Assembly (NCBI GenBank): GCA_030840335.1
Contig: JAUZFR010000061.1
Location: 1-33,857 of the forward strand
DNA from: Actinomycetota bacterium
Lineage (GTDB): Bacteria; Actinomycetota; Actinomycetes; Actinomycetales; Microbacteriaceae
DNA: 33,857 bases
Reading direction: 5' to 3'
Below, piece by piece: positions 25,013-33,857 of this stretch (within the stretch, counting starts at the first letter, position 1; every line of letters begins with the position of its first letter). The position numbers were made by a program, and so were the translations under genes. The notes beneath the pieces were generated by a model. It saw only the letters and a program-made list of their open reading frames with translations. It had not been told where the DNA came from and did no database searches.

Positions 25013-25549
25013 TTACTTACCTGACTTTCCGGCCTTGCGGCGGACTACTTCGCCTGCGTAGCGAACGCCCTTGCCCTTATAGGGCTCCGGCTTGCGCAAC
25101 TTACGAATGTTTGCGGCGACTTCGCCGACGGCCTGCTTGTCGATCCCACTCACGGTAATGCGGTTGTTGCCTTCGACCGTGAAGCTGATGCCTGCCGGTG
25201 GAGCGACGGTGATCGGGTGCGAGAAGCCGAGCGCGAACGTAATGTTCTGCCCGTCGGACGCGACGCGGTAACCGGTTCCGACGACCTCGAGGCCCTTCGT
25301 GTAGCCATCCGTCACACCGATGATCTGGTTGGCGATGAGCGTGCGGGTGAGGCCGTGCAGCGAACGCGATTCGCGCTCGTCGTCCGGGCGGGTGACCAAC
25401 AGCTGGCCATCCTCGATCTTCACCTCAATGGGGCTCGCGACGGTGAGAGCGAGCTCACCCTTCGGGCCCTTGACCGTGACGGCCGAGCCGTCGACTGTGA
25501 CATCAACACCAGCTGGGATGTCAATGGGAAGTCTTCCAATACGCGACAT
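25013..25549 (-). CDS. rplF: 50S ribosomal protein L6
   Basis: A 178-residue L6, located near the GTPase centre. [23 protein letters not shown] and the C-terminal [20 protein letters not shown] are standard. It starts 6 nt after the rpsH stop. Confidence 0.98.
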   Translation of the reverse strand: MSRIGRLPIDIPAGVDVTVDGSAVTVKGPKGELALTVASPIEVKIEDGQLLVTRPDDERESRSLHGLTRTLIANQIIGVTDGYTKGLEVVGTGYRVASDGQNITFALGFSHPITVAPPAGISFTVEGNNRITVSGIDKQAVGEVAANIRKLRKPEPYKGKGVRYAGEVVRRKAGKSGK

Positions 25550-25555
25550 GACGAA

Positions 25556-25954
25556 TTACCACACGTAGGCGAGGACTTCCCCACCCACGCCCTTCTTGCT
25601 TGCCTGGCGGTCCGTAAGGAGACCGGAGGAGGTCGACAGGATGGCGACGCCAAGCCCGCCGAAGACCTTGGGGATCTCGGTCGACTTTGCGTATACGCGC
25701 AGGCCCGGCTTCGAAACGCGCTTGATGCCCACGATGGAGCGCTCGCGGTTCGGGCCGTACTTGAGGTCAATGGTCAGCGTCTGTCCGACGCGGGCGTCTT
25801 CGACCTTCCACGCGGAGATGAAGCCCTCGGACTTCAGGATCTCGGCGATATTCGTCTTGAGCTTGCTGTTCGGCAGCGACACGGTGTCGTGAAATGCCGA
25901 ATTCGCGTTGCGCAGTCTGGTCAGCAGGTCTGCGACCGGATCTGTCATTGTCAT
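25556..25954 (-). CDS. rpsH: 30S ribosomal protein S8
   Basis: A 132-residue S8, a central-domain 16S rRNA binder and in E. coli the repressor of the spc operon. The N-terminus [17 protein letters not shown] and C-terminal [20 protein letters not shown] and GGEVLAYVW are canonical. AAGGA lies about 9 nt before the first ATG; a second ATG two codons in is possible. rpsN (S14), usually just upstream, is missing here. Confidence 0.98.
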   Translation of the reverse strand: MTMTDPVADLLTRLRNANSAFHDTVSLPNSKLKTNIAEILKSEGFISAWKVEDARVGQTLTIDLKYGPNRERSIVGIKRVSKPGLRVYAKSTEIPKVFGGLGVAILSTSSGLLTDRQASKKGVGGEVLAYVW

Positions 25955-25977
25955 GCGATTTTTTCCTTAATTCGTCT

Positions 25978-26061
25978 GGTTTCGACATCCATTACATGAA
26001 TGCCGACCTTGCCGATCGGTGTTACTACGGTGTTACTTCGGTGGTTGAGCTTGTCGAAACC
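25978..26061. repeat. Inverted and tandem repeats in the rplE-rpsH gap
   Basis: GGTTTCGACA (25978-25987) and TGTCGAAACC (26052-26061) are perfect inverted copies flanking 64 bp. The right arm extends to a fuller TTGAGC..TGTCGAAACC form (26045-26061) that I recall as a dispersed repeat in this family. Between them CGGTGTTACT occurs twice (26017-26026, 26028-26037). The right arm abuts the rplE stop. The gap has room for no S14 gene and no coding sequence was seen in it. Confidence 0.65.
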
Positions 26062-26658
26062 CTAAGAAGGCGTGTTCTCGGCGTTACGGAACGGGAAGCC
26101 AAGCGCCTTGAGCAGCGCGCGACCCTCGTCGTCGTTACGAGCCGTGGTCACGACGGTGATGTCGAATCCACGAACACGGTCGATCTTGTCCTGGTCGATC
26201 TCGTGGAACATGGACTGCTCGTTGAGACCGAAGGTGTAATTGCCGTTGCCATCGAACTGCTTGTCCGACAGGCCACGGAAGTCACGGATGCGGGGAAGAG
26301 CGAGCGACAGAAGTCGGTCGAGGAATTCCCAGGCGCGGTCGCCACGAAGCGTGACGTGTGCGCCGATGGGCTGGCCCTCGCGCAGCTTGAACTGTGCGAT
26401 CGACTTGCGTGCGTTGGTGACCTGGGGCTTCTGGCCGGTGATGGCCGTGAGGTCCTTGACCGCGCCGTCGATGATCTTGCCATCGCGGGCCGCCTCGCCG
26501 ACACCCGTGTTGACGACGATCTTCACGAGTCCGGGCACCTGGTGCACGTTCGTGAAGCCGAAATCTTTCTGGAGCTGGGCCGAGATCTCGGTCTTGTACT
26601 TCTGCTTGAGGCGCGGCTGCACCTTGACAGCTGGCGCAGCAGTTGCAGTGTTCGTCAT
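26062..26658 (-). CDS. rplE: 50S ribosomal protein L5
   Basis: A 198-residue L5, a 5S rRNA-binding protein of the central protuberance that touches P-site t[42 protein letters not shown] region and RIRDFRGL are typical. The first 12 residues ([12 protein letters not shown]) are a small non-conserved extension. TAATG overlap with rplX. Confidence 0.98.
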   Translation of the reverse strand: MTNTATAAPAVKVQPRLKQKYKTEISAQLQKDFGFTNVHQVPGLVKIVVNTGVGEAARDGKIIDGAVKDLTAITGQKPQVTNARKSIAQFKLREGQPIGAHVTLRGDRAWEFLDRLLSLALPRIRDFRGLSDKQFDGNGNYTFGLNEQSMFHEIDQDKIDRVRGFDITVVTTARNDDEGRALLKALGFPFRNAENTPS

Positions 26659-27008
26659 TACAGGTCCTCACCTGAACTCTTTGCGTAGCGAATGCGGACG
26701 GTCTTGCCCTCTGCGTTCTTCTCTACGCGGAAGCCGACGCGAGTCGGCTTCTTGGTCTTGGGGTCGACCAGGGCAACGTTCGAGACGTGGATGGGCGCCT
26801 CATGCGTTTCGATGCCACCGGTCTTGGTGCCGCGGTCGGTCTGGCCGACGCGCAGGTGCTTGGTCACGAAGTTGATGCCCTCGACGACTACGCGGTTCTT
26901 GTCCGCGTCGACTCCGATGACACGACCCTGCTTGCCGCGGTCTCCGCCGCGAGCCTGGGTCGGTCCGCTGATGACCTGAACCAGGTCACCCTTTTTGATG
27001 TTTGCCAT
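26658..27008 (-). CDS. rplX: 50S ribosomal protein L24
   Basis: A 116-residue L24, an assembly initiator with a KOW motif ([21 protein letters not shown]). [12 protein letters not shown] and [20 protein letters not shown] are standard. The start lies 2 nt after the rplN stop. Confidence 0.98.
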   Translation of the reverse strand: MANIKKGDLVQVISGPTQARGGDRGKQGRVIGVDADKNRVVVEGINFVTKHLRVGQTDRGTKTGGIETHEAPIHVSNVALVDPKTKKPTRVGFRVEKNAEGKTVRIRYAKSSGEDL

Positions 27009-27010
27009 GA

Positions 27011-27379
27011 CTAAATGACCTCCGGTGCGAGCGAGATGATCTTCATGAACTTCTTGTCGCGAAGCTCGCGACCGACCGGTCCGAAGATGCGGGTACCACG
27101 GGGGTCTCCGTCAGGCTTCAAGATCACTGCTGCGTTCTCGTCGAACTTGATGTACGAACCATCCGAGCGACGGGTTTCCTTCTTGACGCGAACGATGACT
27201 GCCTTGACGACGTCACCCTTCTTGACGTTGCCGCCAGGGATCGCATCCTTCACGGTGGCGACGATGACGTCGCCCAACCCGGCGTAACGACGGCCAGAGC
27301 CGCCGAGCACGCGAATGGTCAGAATCTCCTTGGCGCCGGTGTTGTCGGCGACCTTGAGTCGGGATTCCTGCTGAATCAT
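27011..27379 (-). CDS. rplN: 50S ribosomal protein L14
   Basis: A 122-residue L14 of normal length, located at the intersubunit face. [20 protein letters not shown] region, [18 protein letters not shown] and [20 protein letters not shown] are canonical. A 34-nt gap separates it from rpsQ. Confidence 0.99.
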   Translation of the reverse strand: MIQQESRLKVADNTGAKEILTIRVLGGSGRRYAGLGDVIVATVKDAIPGGNVKKGDVVKAVIVRVKKETRRSDGSYIKFDENAAVILKPDGDPRGTRIFGPVGRELRDKKFMKIISLAPEVI

Positions 27380-27413
27380 TGGTTTCTCCTGCTAATCAAG
27401 CAAGCGCGGACGC

Positions 27414-27728
27414 TTACTTGGCCTTCTCGAGGATCTCGACGAGGCGCCAGCGCTTCGTGGAACTGAGCGGACGGGTCTCGTTGATGAGAACCAGGTCGCC
27501 GACACCGGCGGAGTTCTCTTCGTCGTGAGCCTTGACCTTGGAGGTACGGCGGATGACCTTGCCGTACAGCGGGTGCTTTACGCGGTCCTCGACCTCGACG
27601 ACGATGGTCTTCTCCATCTTGTCGCTCGTGACGTAGCCGCGGCGAACCTTGCGGTACCCACGCGCTGCGGCGTCCTTGACGTCGTGCGCTGATGACTCGT
27701 GGCCAGCAGGTGCTTTAACTTCAGCCAT
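27414..27728 (-). CDS. rpsQ: 30S ribosomal protein S17
   Basis: A 104-residue S17 that binds 16S rRNA early in assembly. The core ([56 protein letters not shown]) is normal; the first 25 residues are an actinobacterial extension. It overlaps the rpmC stop by one base (TAATG). Confidence 0.98.
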   Translation of the reverse strand: MAEVKAPAGHESSAHDVKDAAARGYRKVRRGYVTSDKMEKTIVVEVEDRVKHPLYGKVIRRTSKVKAHDEENSAGVGDLVLINETRPLSSTKRWRLVEILEKAK

Positions 27729-28062
27729 TACTTGGCCTCCTCAGCCGGTGCGGTCTCGTCGGTTGTGGTGTCGTCGGACACCGCTTCGGCGGACTTCTTC
27801 GTGGCCCTCTTGGCCTTCGGTGCGGTCTCGAGAGGAACGGGCGTGGCACGGATGCCCAGCTCGCGCTCACGGATGACCGTGTAAATGCGGGCGATGTCGC
27901 GCTTGACCGCGCGAAGTCGTCCGTGGCTCTCGAGCTGCCCGGTAGCCGACTGGAAGCGCAGGTTGAACAGCTCTTCCTTCGACTTCTTCAGCTCGTCGAG
28001 CAGTCGCTCGTCTTCGTAGGTGTCGAGCTCATCTGGAGCAAGCTCCTTGGATCCGATCGCCA

Positions 28063-28063
<1 letters not shown>
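27728..28063 (-). CDS. rpmC: 50S ribosomal protein L29 with C-terminal extension
   Basis: A 111-residue L29, at the exit tunnel near the SRP and trigger-factor docking site. The helical hairpin ([40 protein letters not shown]) ends near residue 72. The remaining 39 residues are Lys/Ala then Asp/Glu/Thr-rich, a disordered tail beyond the usual 65-80 residue length. One-base overlaps on both sides. Confidence 0.97.
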
Positions 28064-28482
<419 letters not shown>

Positions 28483-28484
28483 GA

Positions 28485-29279
28485 TTACGCCTCTGCTCCT
28501 ACTGTCGGTGCCGCAGCTGCCACGGGGGCAGCGTCTGCACGCGGGGCACGACGAGGACGGTCGCCATCGCGGCCACCGCCATCACGACGCTCCGGGCGCG
28601 ACGACTTCTGGTTGGCCTGCTCGCGAGCAAGCTCCTTGTTCGTAATGTCGCCCTTGTAGATCCAGACCTTCACGCCGATGCGGCCGAAGGTGGTGCGAGC
28701 TTCGTAGAAGCCGTAGTCGATGTTCGCGCGCAGCGTGTGCAGTGGCACGCGACCTTCGCGGTAGAACTCCGAGCGGCTCATTTCTGCTCCACCGAGACGA
28801 CCCGACACCTGGATGCGGACACCCTTGACGGTCGGCGTGCGCTGTGCACCCTGCAGGCCCTTGCGCATCGCGCGGCGGAAAGCCACACGAGCGCTGAGCT
28901 GCTCGGCAATACCCTGCGCAACCAGCTGAGCCTCGGCCTCGGGGTTCTTCACCTCGAGGATGTTCAACTGGATCTGCTTTGCGGTCAGCTTCTCGAGGTC
29001 CGTGCGGATGCGCTCCGCCTCGGCACCACGACGGCCGATGACAATACCGGGGCGCGCAGTGTGGATGTCAACGCGAACGCGGTCACGCGTGCGCTCGATC
29101 TCAATGCGGGCAACACCGGCGCGGTCAAGCGACGTCTTGAGCAGGTTGCGGATCTTGATGTCTTCTGCGACATAGTCGCTGTACCGCTGGCCGACCTTCG
29201 TCGAGTCGGAGAACCAACGCGACACGTGGTCGGTGGTGATTCCGAGACGGAAGCCGTACGGATTTACTTTCTGGCCCAT
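28485..29279 (-). CDS. rpsC: 30S ribosomal protein S3
   Basis: A 264-residue S3 at the mRNA entry tunnel. A KH domain is included ([26 protein letters not shown] region), followed by the C-terminal domain ([20 protein letters not shown]). The last 45 residues are Arg/Gly/Asp- then Ala/Pro-rich and probably disordered, as in other actinobacterial S3. TAATG overlap with rplV. Confidence 0.98.
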   Translation of the reverse strand: MGQKVNPYGFRLGITTDHVSRWFSDSTKVGQRYSDYVAEDIKIRNLLKTSLDRAGVARIEIERTRDRVRVDIHTARPGIVIGRRGAEAERIRTDLEKLTAKQIQLNILEVKNPEAEAQLVAQGIAEQLSARVAFRRAMRKGLQGAQRTPTVKGVRIQVSGRLGGAEMSRSEFYREGRVPLHTLRANIDYGFYEARTTFGRIGVKVWIYKGDITNKELAREQANQKSSRPERRDGGGRDGDRPRRAPRADAAPVAAAAPTVGAEA

Positions 29280-29686
29280 TACTTCTTTCCTGCCTTCGTG
29301 CGGCTCGAGCCCGTCGAACCGTCGGCAACGAGTTCGTCTGGCGTTGCCAGAACGATCGTGATGTGGCTGGTGCGCTTCAGAATCTGGAACGCGCGACCCT
29401 GTGCACGCGGCTGGAACCGCTTCAGGGTCGTTCCCTCATCCACATACGCTGCCGAGACGAACAGGTCTTGTTCGTCGAGGTACGTGTTGGCGGCATCCGC
29501 CTTGACGCGTGCGTTAGCGATCGCGGATGCGACCAGCTTGTACACGGGCTCGCTCGCACCCTGGGGTGCGAACTTCAGGATTGCCAGTGCCTCTGTTGCC
29601 TGCTTGCCGCGGATCAGATTGACGACGCGACGAGCTTTTGTGGCGGTGACGCGGATGTGCTTCACGCGAGCGATCGACTCAACCAT
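29279..29686 (-). CDS. rplV: 50S ribosomal protein L22
   Basis: A 135-residue L22 whose hairpin lines the exit tunnel and contributes to macrolide binding. [18 protein letters not shown], the loop [20 protein letters not shown] and a short C-terminal extension are seen. Strong AGGAGG before the ATG. Confidence 0.98.
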   Translation of the reverse strand: MVESIARVKHIRVTATKARRVVNLIRGKQATEALAILKFAPQGASEPVYKLVASAIANARVKADAANTYLDEQDLFVSAAYVDEGTTLKRFQPRAQGRAFQILKRTSHITIVLATPDELVADGSTGSSRTKAGKK

Positions 29687-29710
29687 TTCTCTCCTCCTTA
29701 CGCCACCGCG

Positions 29711-29992
29711 TTAGCGGCGACGACCCTTCTTGTCGTCCTTCTCGTGGCCGCGGAAGGTGCGGGTGGGCGAAAACTCGCCGAGCTTGTGGCCAACCATCGT
29801 CTCGGTGATGAACACCGGGATGTGCTTGCGACCGTCGTGCACTGCGATGGTGTGTCCCAGCATTGCCGGGATGATCATCGAGCGACGCGACCAGGTCTTG
29901 ATTACGTTCTTGCTTGCGGCCTCGTTGGCGACAACTACCTTGCGAAGCAGGTGCTCATCGACGAAGGGGCCCTTCTTCAGACTGCGTGGCAT
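29711..29992 (-). CDS. rpsS: 30S ribosomal protein S19
   Basis: A 93-residue S19 of the 30S head. [38 protein letters not shown] and [13 protein letters not shown] are canonical. AGGAG is about 10 nt upstream; 24 nt separate it from rplV. Confidence 0.99.
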   Translation of the reverse strand: MPRSLKKGPFVDEHLLRKVVVANEAASKNVIKTWSRRSMIIPAMLGHTIAVHDGRKHIPVFITETMVGHKLGEFSPTRTFRGHEKDDKKGRRR

Positions 29993-30004
29993 CTTCTACA
30001 ACTC

Positions 30005-30844
30005 CTACTTGCGCTTCTTGCCGGCGTTGCGCCGACGGACGATGAGCTGGTCGCTTTCCTTGTGAGCATGACGCGTGCGGCCCTCTTTCTGGCCCCACGG
30101 GCTGACCGGGTGGCGTCCACCGGAGGTCTTGCCCTCACCACCACCGTGTGGGTGGTCGACCGGGTTCATGGCGACACCACGGACGGTTGGGCGAACGCCC
30201 TTCCACCGCATGCGGCCGGCCTTGCCCCAGTTGATGTTCGACTGCTCGGCGTTGCCGACCTCGCCGATCGTGGCGCGGCAGCGAACATCCACGTTGCGGA
30301 TTTCGCCCGACGGCAGTCGAAGCTGCGCGTAGGGGCCATCCTTGGCGACGAGACGAACGGATGCTCCGGCCGAACGCGCCATCTTGGCGCCTCCGCCTGG
30401 CTTCAGCTCGATCGCGTGGATAACGGTACCGACCGGGATGTTCTTCAGCGGAAGGTTGTTTCCCGGCTTGATGTCAGCGGACGGGCCCGACTCGACGATG
30501 TCACCCTGGTTGAGCTTGTTCGGCGCGATGATGTAGCGCTTCGTGCCATCCAGGAAGTGCAGCAGCGCAATGCGCGCCGTGCGGTTCGGGTCGTACTCGA
30601 TCTCGGCGACCTTGGCGTTGACGCCATCCTTGTCGTTGCGCTTGAAGTCGATCACGCGGTACTGGCGCTTGTGGCCACCACCGATGTGACGCGTCGTGAT
30701 CCGGCCAGCGTTGTTGCGGCCACCGGTCTTCGGCAGCGGGCGCAGCAGCGACTTCTCCGGGGTCGAACGCGTGATCTCGGCAAAGTCTGCGACCGAGGAA
30801 CCGCGACGACCAGGAGTCGTGGGCTTGTATTTGCGAATAGCCAT
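30005..30844 (-). CDS. rplB: 50S ribosomal protein L2
   Basis: A 279-residue L2, near the peptidyl transferase centre. [15 protein letters not shown], the [17 protein letters not shown] loop with the conserved histidine, and the C-terminal [17 protein letters not shown]-like tail (here [19 protein letters not shown]) are all present. 12 nt before rpsS. Confidence 0.99.
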   Translation of the reverse strand: MAIRKYKPTTPGRRGSSVADFAEITRSTPEKSLLRPLPKTGGRNNAGRITTRHIGGGHKRQYRVIDFKRNDKDGVNAKVAEIEYDPNRTARIALLHFLDGTKRYIIAPNKLNQGDIVESGPSADIKPGNNLPLKNIPVGTVIHAIELKPGGGAKMARSAGASVRLVAKDGPYAQLRLPSGEIRNVDVRCRATIGEVGNAEQSNINWGKAGRMRWKGVRPTVRGVAMNPVDHPHGGGEGKTSGGRHPVSPWGQKEGRTRHAHKESDQLIVRRRNAGKKRK

Positions 30845-30861
30845 GATGTTTTCCCTTGCCC

Positions 30862-31161
30862 CTAGCCGACAGCCGTGAAGATGTCGATAGTGCCGGACTT
30901 GAGCGTGACAATTGCACGCTTCGTGTTCTTGCGGTGGCCGATGCCGAACTTCGTGCGCATTGCCTTACCGGTGCGGTTGAGCGTGTTGACCGAATCGACC
31001 TTGACGTTGAAGATCTTTTCAACGGCGAGCTTGATCTCGGTCTTGTTGGCACGCGGGTCAACTACGAAGGTGTACTTGCCGTCGTCGATCAGGCTGTAGC
31101 TCTTCTCGGAAACAACCGGAGCGATGATGATGTCGCGCGGGTCCTTGTTTGCGGCGCTCAT
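30862..31161 (-). CDS. rplW: 50S ribosomal protein L23
   Basis: A 99-residue L23, the exit-port protein that docks trigger factor and [42 protein letters not shown]-like core and the C-terminal strand are standard. ATGA overlap with rplD. Confidence 0.98.
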   Translation of the reverse strand: MSAANKDPRDIIIAPVVSEKSYSLIDDGKYTFVVDPRANKTEIKLAVEKIFNVKVDSVNTLNRTGKAMRTKFGIGHRKNTKRAIVTLKSGTIDIFTAVG

Positions 31162-31805
31162 GCGCTGACCTCTTCCTTGGTCTTGGAGGCGACAAATGCC
31201 TCGAAGGCGGCCTTGGTGAAGACGATGTCATCGCTCACGAGCACGTCGTAGGCGTTGAGCTGGTCGAAGCGCAGCACGTGAACCGTCTGGATGTTGCGGA
31301 CGCTCTTCTCAGAGAGGTCATCGCCACGATCAAGGACGATCAGGACGTGCTTGCTGACCGCGACACCATCGAGGTAAGCCACAACGGCCTTTGTCGATGG
31401 GGTGTCTCCGAGTGACAGCGTCTCGACGACGTGAAGGCGGTCACCGCGTGCGCGATCCGAGAGGGCACCGAGCAGGGCTGCGGCGATCATCTTCTTGGGG
31501 GTGCGCTGCGAGTAGTCGCGCGGGTGTGGCCCGTGCACGATGCCACCACCGGTCATCTGGGGAGCACGGATCGAGCCCTGGCGAGCGCGACCGGTTCCCT
31601 TCTGCTTGAACGGCTTGCGGCCGGCACCGGAAACTTCACCACGACGGAGCGTGTTGTGCGTTCCCTGGCGTGCGGCAGCGAGCTGCGCAACCACGACCTG
31701 GTGGATGAGTGGAACGTTGGTCTGAACGTCGAACAGGTTGGCCGGAAGCTCAACGCTGCCGGACTTGTTGCCCTTGACGTCAACCACATCAAGTGAGGTA
31801 GCCAT
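31158..31805 (-). CDS. rplD: 50S ribosomal protein L4
   Basis: A 215-residue L4, whose loop reaches the exit tunnel ([40 protein letters not shown]). In E. coli L4 represses its own S10 operon through the leader. GGGAG lies 9 nt upstream of the ATG, and 4 nt separate it from rplC. Confidence 0.98.
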   Translation of the reverse strand: MATSLDVVDVKGNKSGSVELPANLFDVQTNVPLIHQVVVAQLAAARQGTHNTLRRGEVSGAGRKPFKQKGTGRARQGSIRAPQMTGGGIVHGPHPRDYSQRTPKKMIAAALLGALSDRARGDRLHVVETLSLGDTPSTKAVVAYLDGVAVSKHVLIVLDRGDDLSEKSVRNIQTVHVLRFDQLNAYDVLVSDDIVFTKAAFEAFVASKTKEEVSA

Positions 31806-31809
31806 GAAA

Positions 31810-32460
31810 CTACGCTCCCTTCACTGCGTTGCGAACGAAGACGATACGACCGCGAGCACCGGGTACCGCGCCCTTGACGAGCAGCAGACCCTTCTCGAGA
31901 TCGACCGAGTGGACCTTGAGGTTGAGAACCGTCACGCGGTCACCACCCATACGACCCGCCATGCGCATGCCCTTGAAGACACGGCTCGGGGTCGAGGAAG
32001 CGCCGATCGAGCCGGGCTTGCGGTGGTTGCGGTGCGAACCGTGCGATGACGAAACACCCTTGAAGTTGTGGCGCTTCATGACACCGGCGAAGCCCTTGCC
32101 CTTGCTGGTGCCCATGACATCCACGAACTGGCCGGCTTCGAAGCGGTCAACCGTGAGTTCCTGGCCGAGCGTGTACTCGGAGGTGTCATCGGTGCGCAGC
32201 TCCGTGAGGTGACGGCGCGGCGTGACGCCAGCCTTCTCGAAGTGGCCGGTCAGTGGCTGGTTGACCTTGCGGGGATCGATCTGGCCGTAGGCGATCTGAA
32301 CTGCCGTGTAGCCGTCGACCTCAGGGGTGCGAAGCTGCGTAACGACGTTCGGCGTGATCTCCACGACGGTAACGGGGATGAGCTTGTTGTTCTCGTCCCA
32401 GACCTGGGTCATACCGAGCTTCTTGCCCAGCAGACCCTTGGTTGCCTTAGTTGTAGACAT
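31810..32460 (-). CDS. rplC: 50S ribosomal protein L3
   Basis: A 216-residue L3, an assembly initiator whose loop approaches the peptidyl transferase centre. [62 protein letters not shown] region and [19 protein letters not shown] are canonical. AGAGGA is 5 nt before the ATG. Confidence 0.99.
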   Translation of the reverse strand: MSTTKATKGLLGKKLGMTQVWDENNKLIPVTVVEITPNVVTQLRTPEVDGYTAVQIAYGQIDPRKVNQPLTGHFEKAGVTPRRHLTELRTDDTSEYTLGQELTVDRFEAGQFVDVMGTSKGKGFAGVMKRHNFKGVSSSHGSHRNHRKPGSIGASSTPSRVFKGMRMAGRMGGDRVTVLNLKVHSVDLEKGLLLVKGAVPGARGRIVFVRNAVKGA

Positions 32461-32486
32461 GATTTTCCTCTTCGACCGATCGCTCG

Positions 32487-32795
32487 TTAGAGCTTGATCT
32501 CGATGTTGACGTCAGCCGGCAGGTCGAGACGCATCAGCGAGTCGACGGCCTTGGGCGTGGGGTCAATGATGTCGATCAGTCGCTTGTGGGTGCGCTTTTC
32601 GAAGTGCTCGCGGCTGTCCTTGTACTTGTGAGGGGAACGGATCACGACAATCACGTTCTTCTCGGTAGGCAGCGGCACCGGTCCGACGACGGTTGCACCC
32701 GCGCGGGTGACCGTGTCAACGATCTTGCGTGCCGAGCTGTCGATGACCTCGTGGTCATACGACTTAAGTCGAATGCGGATCTTTTGTCCCGCCAT
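32487..32795 (-). CDS. rpsJ: 30S ribosomal protein S10
   Basis: A 102-residue S10, 30S head protein and NusE partner in antitermination. [20 protein letters not shown] region, [20 protein letters not shown] and [19 protein letters not shown] are standard. The start at 32795 gives the normal length. It is the first gene of the ribosomal block. The str operon (rpsL-rpsG-fusA-tuf), often directly upstream, is not here. Confidence 0.99.
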   Translation of the reverse strand: MAGQKIRIRLKSYDHEVIDSSARKIVDTVTRAGATVVGPVPLPTEKNVIVVIRSPHKYKDSREHFEKRTHKRLIDIIDPTPKAVDSLMRLDLPADVNIEIKL

Positions 32796-33249
32796 GTCTG
32801 ACTCTCTTTCTTTAATGCATCGTGGCCAGCGCCCGGTTCTCACGAACCAAGCGCAACTATTGGATGCTGTGTTAGCTCAGCGTTTCTGCTGACGCACCAC
32901 TATTGATCTGTCAAATGCTGCTGATGTTGCGACTGTTGCTATTGCTGTTGCGTTCGATCAAACCCGCGCACAACACAGGCGTCGCTAGACGCTCGCGAGA
33001 GCATTCGGGATTTGATTAAGCTGTGTTCTTCCCCCCGCGGCCTAGAACCTCGAGTCTGCTCATGCGAATAACATGAAAACTCGGCCTATGCACTGCCTGG
33101 TGGTGATCCGCGCACGCGTGGTGGCGAAATGTTGAACTAGACGAGTTTGCCACATCCGCGGCATTGCTGCAACCCGGGCGTGTCGCGCTCGGCGCCTCTC
33201 ACCGTGTGGGCGGAGATATTGGCCCCGGGCGGATTAACAACTCCGCCCG
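32796..33249. other. Non-coding region upstream of rpsJ
   Basis: No convincing gene lies in these 454 bp. It should contain the main promoter of the S10 block. A perfect TTGACA (32914-32909, minus) is present but has no acceptable -10 at 16-18 bp, so the promoter was not fixed. A GCAACA/GCAATA-type triplet-like stretch (about 32917-32951) and a 5-bp hairpin (32979-32992) are also seen. Confidence 0.6.
32829..32854 (-). promoter_or_regulatory. GNRA-capped hairpin in the S10 leader
   Basis: The rpsJ-sense RNA forms 11 continuous pairs (32854-32844 with 32839-32829), two of them U-G, closed by a GTGA tetraloop. On the other strand the two wobble positions are mismatches and the loop is not GNRA. 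It ends 33 nt before the rpsJ ATG. S10 leaders regulate via L4 in enterobacteria; whether this one binds L4 is inference. Confidence 0.55.
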
Positions 33250-33268
33250 CTACTGGGTTTCTCCGCCC
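33208..33268 (-). terminator. Nested inverted repeats at the 3' end of the DUF1275 gene
   Basis: GGGCGGA/TCCGCCC arms (33227-33233 with 33242-33248) form a 7-bp stem directly after the stop codon. A second pair of the same 8-mer (33208-33215 with 33261-33268) can form a larger alternative. There is no T-run. It probably marks the end of the upstream gene's transcript. Confidence 0.4.
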
Positions 33269-33857
33269 GCAGCGGGAACGGGTGGGATCGCGTGCCTCCG
33301 CGCATCCCGCGCCGTCAGCACGAGCGTGAGCGTGCCCGCGCCATAGACGATTGCGGCGGCGTAGAGGGCGATCGATCCGTCCGCCCATTGAATGACGGAT
33401 GCGCCGATCGCCGCCCCGACGCCCATTGCGATTACCGCGAGCAGGCGCGGAACCCATCGCTCGCCCCTGCCGCCGGCCAGCCGACTGTCACGAGCGAGGT
33501 TCGCCACCGTATTCGTCACCACGATCGTCGTGACGTCGCTGTTGCCGATCGGCTTGACCGCGGAAACCTGTGACCCCATCACGACGGCCAGCAGAAATGT
33601 GAGCGCGAGCAGCACCGGTTGCGGAAGGGGGCCGATGATCGTCCACGTCGTCGCAAGAATGATTGCAAGGATCCCGCCGGCGAGAAGTATGTATGCCGAA
33701 ACGCGCGGGAACCCCTTCGCGTGTCCGCGACCGACGATGCGTCCGCTGACGATCGACCCCACGATGAACCCCAGGAGCGCGATCGAGTTGTTCGCAAACG
33801 GAATGCCTGCGACCCCGACCAGCGCGAACCCGATGAACAACAGGTTTCCGGTCATAT
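33250..33857 (-). CDS. DUF1275 / YoaK family membrane protein (3' part)
   Basis: The last 202 codons of a multi-pass membrane protein; the 5' end lies beyond the right edge. The frame begins at MTGNLLFIGFALVGV, which in this family is an internal motif (usually preceded by an N-terminal helix of about 40 residues), and the partial codon before it fits Asn, so 33855 is not taken as the true start. Five or so hydrophobic segments follow, with GSQVSAVKPIGNSDVTTIVVTNT typical of DUF1275. The function is unknown to me. It ends in a hairpin and is separated by about 450 bp from rpsJ. Confidence 0.85.
   Translation of the reverse strand, partial: MTGNLLFIGFALVGVAGIPFANNSIALLGFIVGSIVSGRIVGRGHAKGFPRVSAYILLAGGILAIILATTWTIIGPLPQPVLLALTFLLAVVMGSQVSAVKPIGNSDVTTIVVTNTVANLARDSRLAGGRGERWVPRLLAVIAMGVGAAIGASVIQWADGSIALYAAAIVYGAGTLTLVLTARDARRHAIPPVPAAGGETQ

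Noticed and set aside
29363-30865. A 500-codon open frame on the plus strand, antisense to rplV, rpsS and rplB
   Set aside because: It is a codon-bias shadow of GC-rich ribosomal genes; no recognisable domain, no ribosome site or promoter, and the opposite strand is unambiguously coding.
32909-32914. TTGACA as the -35 box of the S10 promoter
   Set aside because: No acceptable -10 hexamer occurs at 16-18 bp spacing, so the promoter cannot be placed on it.
32952-32959. GTTCGATC resembling a tRNA T-loop
   Set aside because: Flanking bases do not form a T-stem and no acceptor or anticodon arm is present.
33137-33202. A 21-codon frame (GTG start) ending in CRGCGKLV
   Set aside because: It has a CxxC pair but no ribosome site or promoter and is too short to judge; left out as unsupported.

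Overview
The window is chromosomal core DNA from a high-GC actinobacterium, most likely a member of the Microbacteriaceae. The pointers are GTG and TTG starts at several genes, the actinobacterial gene order rplQ / truA-rplM-rpsI-glmM / coaA / glmS-acpS-alr-tsaE-tsaB-rimI-tsaD, an S10-spc-alpha ribosomal block lacking rpsN and rpsD, and a REP-like palindrome containing a TGTCGAA core that I recall as common in this family. No species can be named. No rRNA, tRNA, CRISPR, phage or insertion sequence was seen.

Layout from left to right. (1) 1-6138, minus strand: the start of an unknown Pro/Ala-rich protein with its own promoter, preceded by a tightly overlapping operon glmS-acpS-alr-tsaE-tsaB-[rimI-tsaD fusion]. 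It makes amino-sugar and D-Ala wall precursors, activates acyl carrier protein and makes the t6A tRNA modification. (2) coaA (plus) diverges from glmS over 79 bp. (3) truA-rplM-rpsI-glmM (minus), convergent with coaA across a small hairpin. (4) 10608-16678: a roughly 6-kb accessory interval between truA and rplQ, which are normally neighbours. It holds a LigC-type ATP-dependent DNA ligase, a cold-shock/DUF1294 membrane protein, a Prim-PolC-like polymerase, an OafA-type acyltransferase with an SGNH domain, and a tandem GNAT protein. (5) 16634-32854, minus strand: the merged S10-spc-alpha block from rpsJ to rplQ with secY, adk, map and infA inside, closed by a textbook intrinsic terminator. (6) 32855-33857: a long non-coding leader region and the 3' end of a DUF1275 membrane protein.

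The ribosomal block supplies ribosomal proteins, the RNA polymerase alpha subunit, the translocon, adenylate kinase, methionine aminopeptidase and IF1. Its intergenic gaps contain several candidate RNA structures. The best is a three-way junction with a GNRA loop and a possible pseudoknot directly upstream of rpsM. Two others (rplO-secY and upstream of rpsJ) fold well only as the transcribed strand. Six genes outside the ribosomal block have a TANNNT -10 element 6-8 nt from the start codon, which predicts leaderless or nearly leaderless mRNAs. Ribosomal protein L15 carries an unusual Lys/Ala/Pro-rich N-terminal tail of about 112 residues.

I found no clearly new multi-gene system. The most promising items are the rpsM leader RNA, the L15 tail, the DNA-repair island and the RimI-TsaD fusion. 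All folds and motif searches were done by eye.
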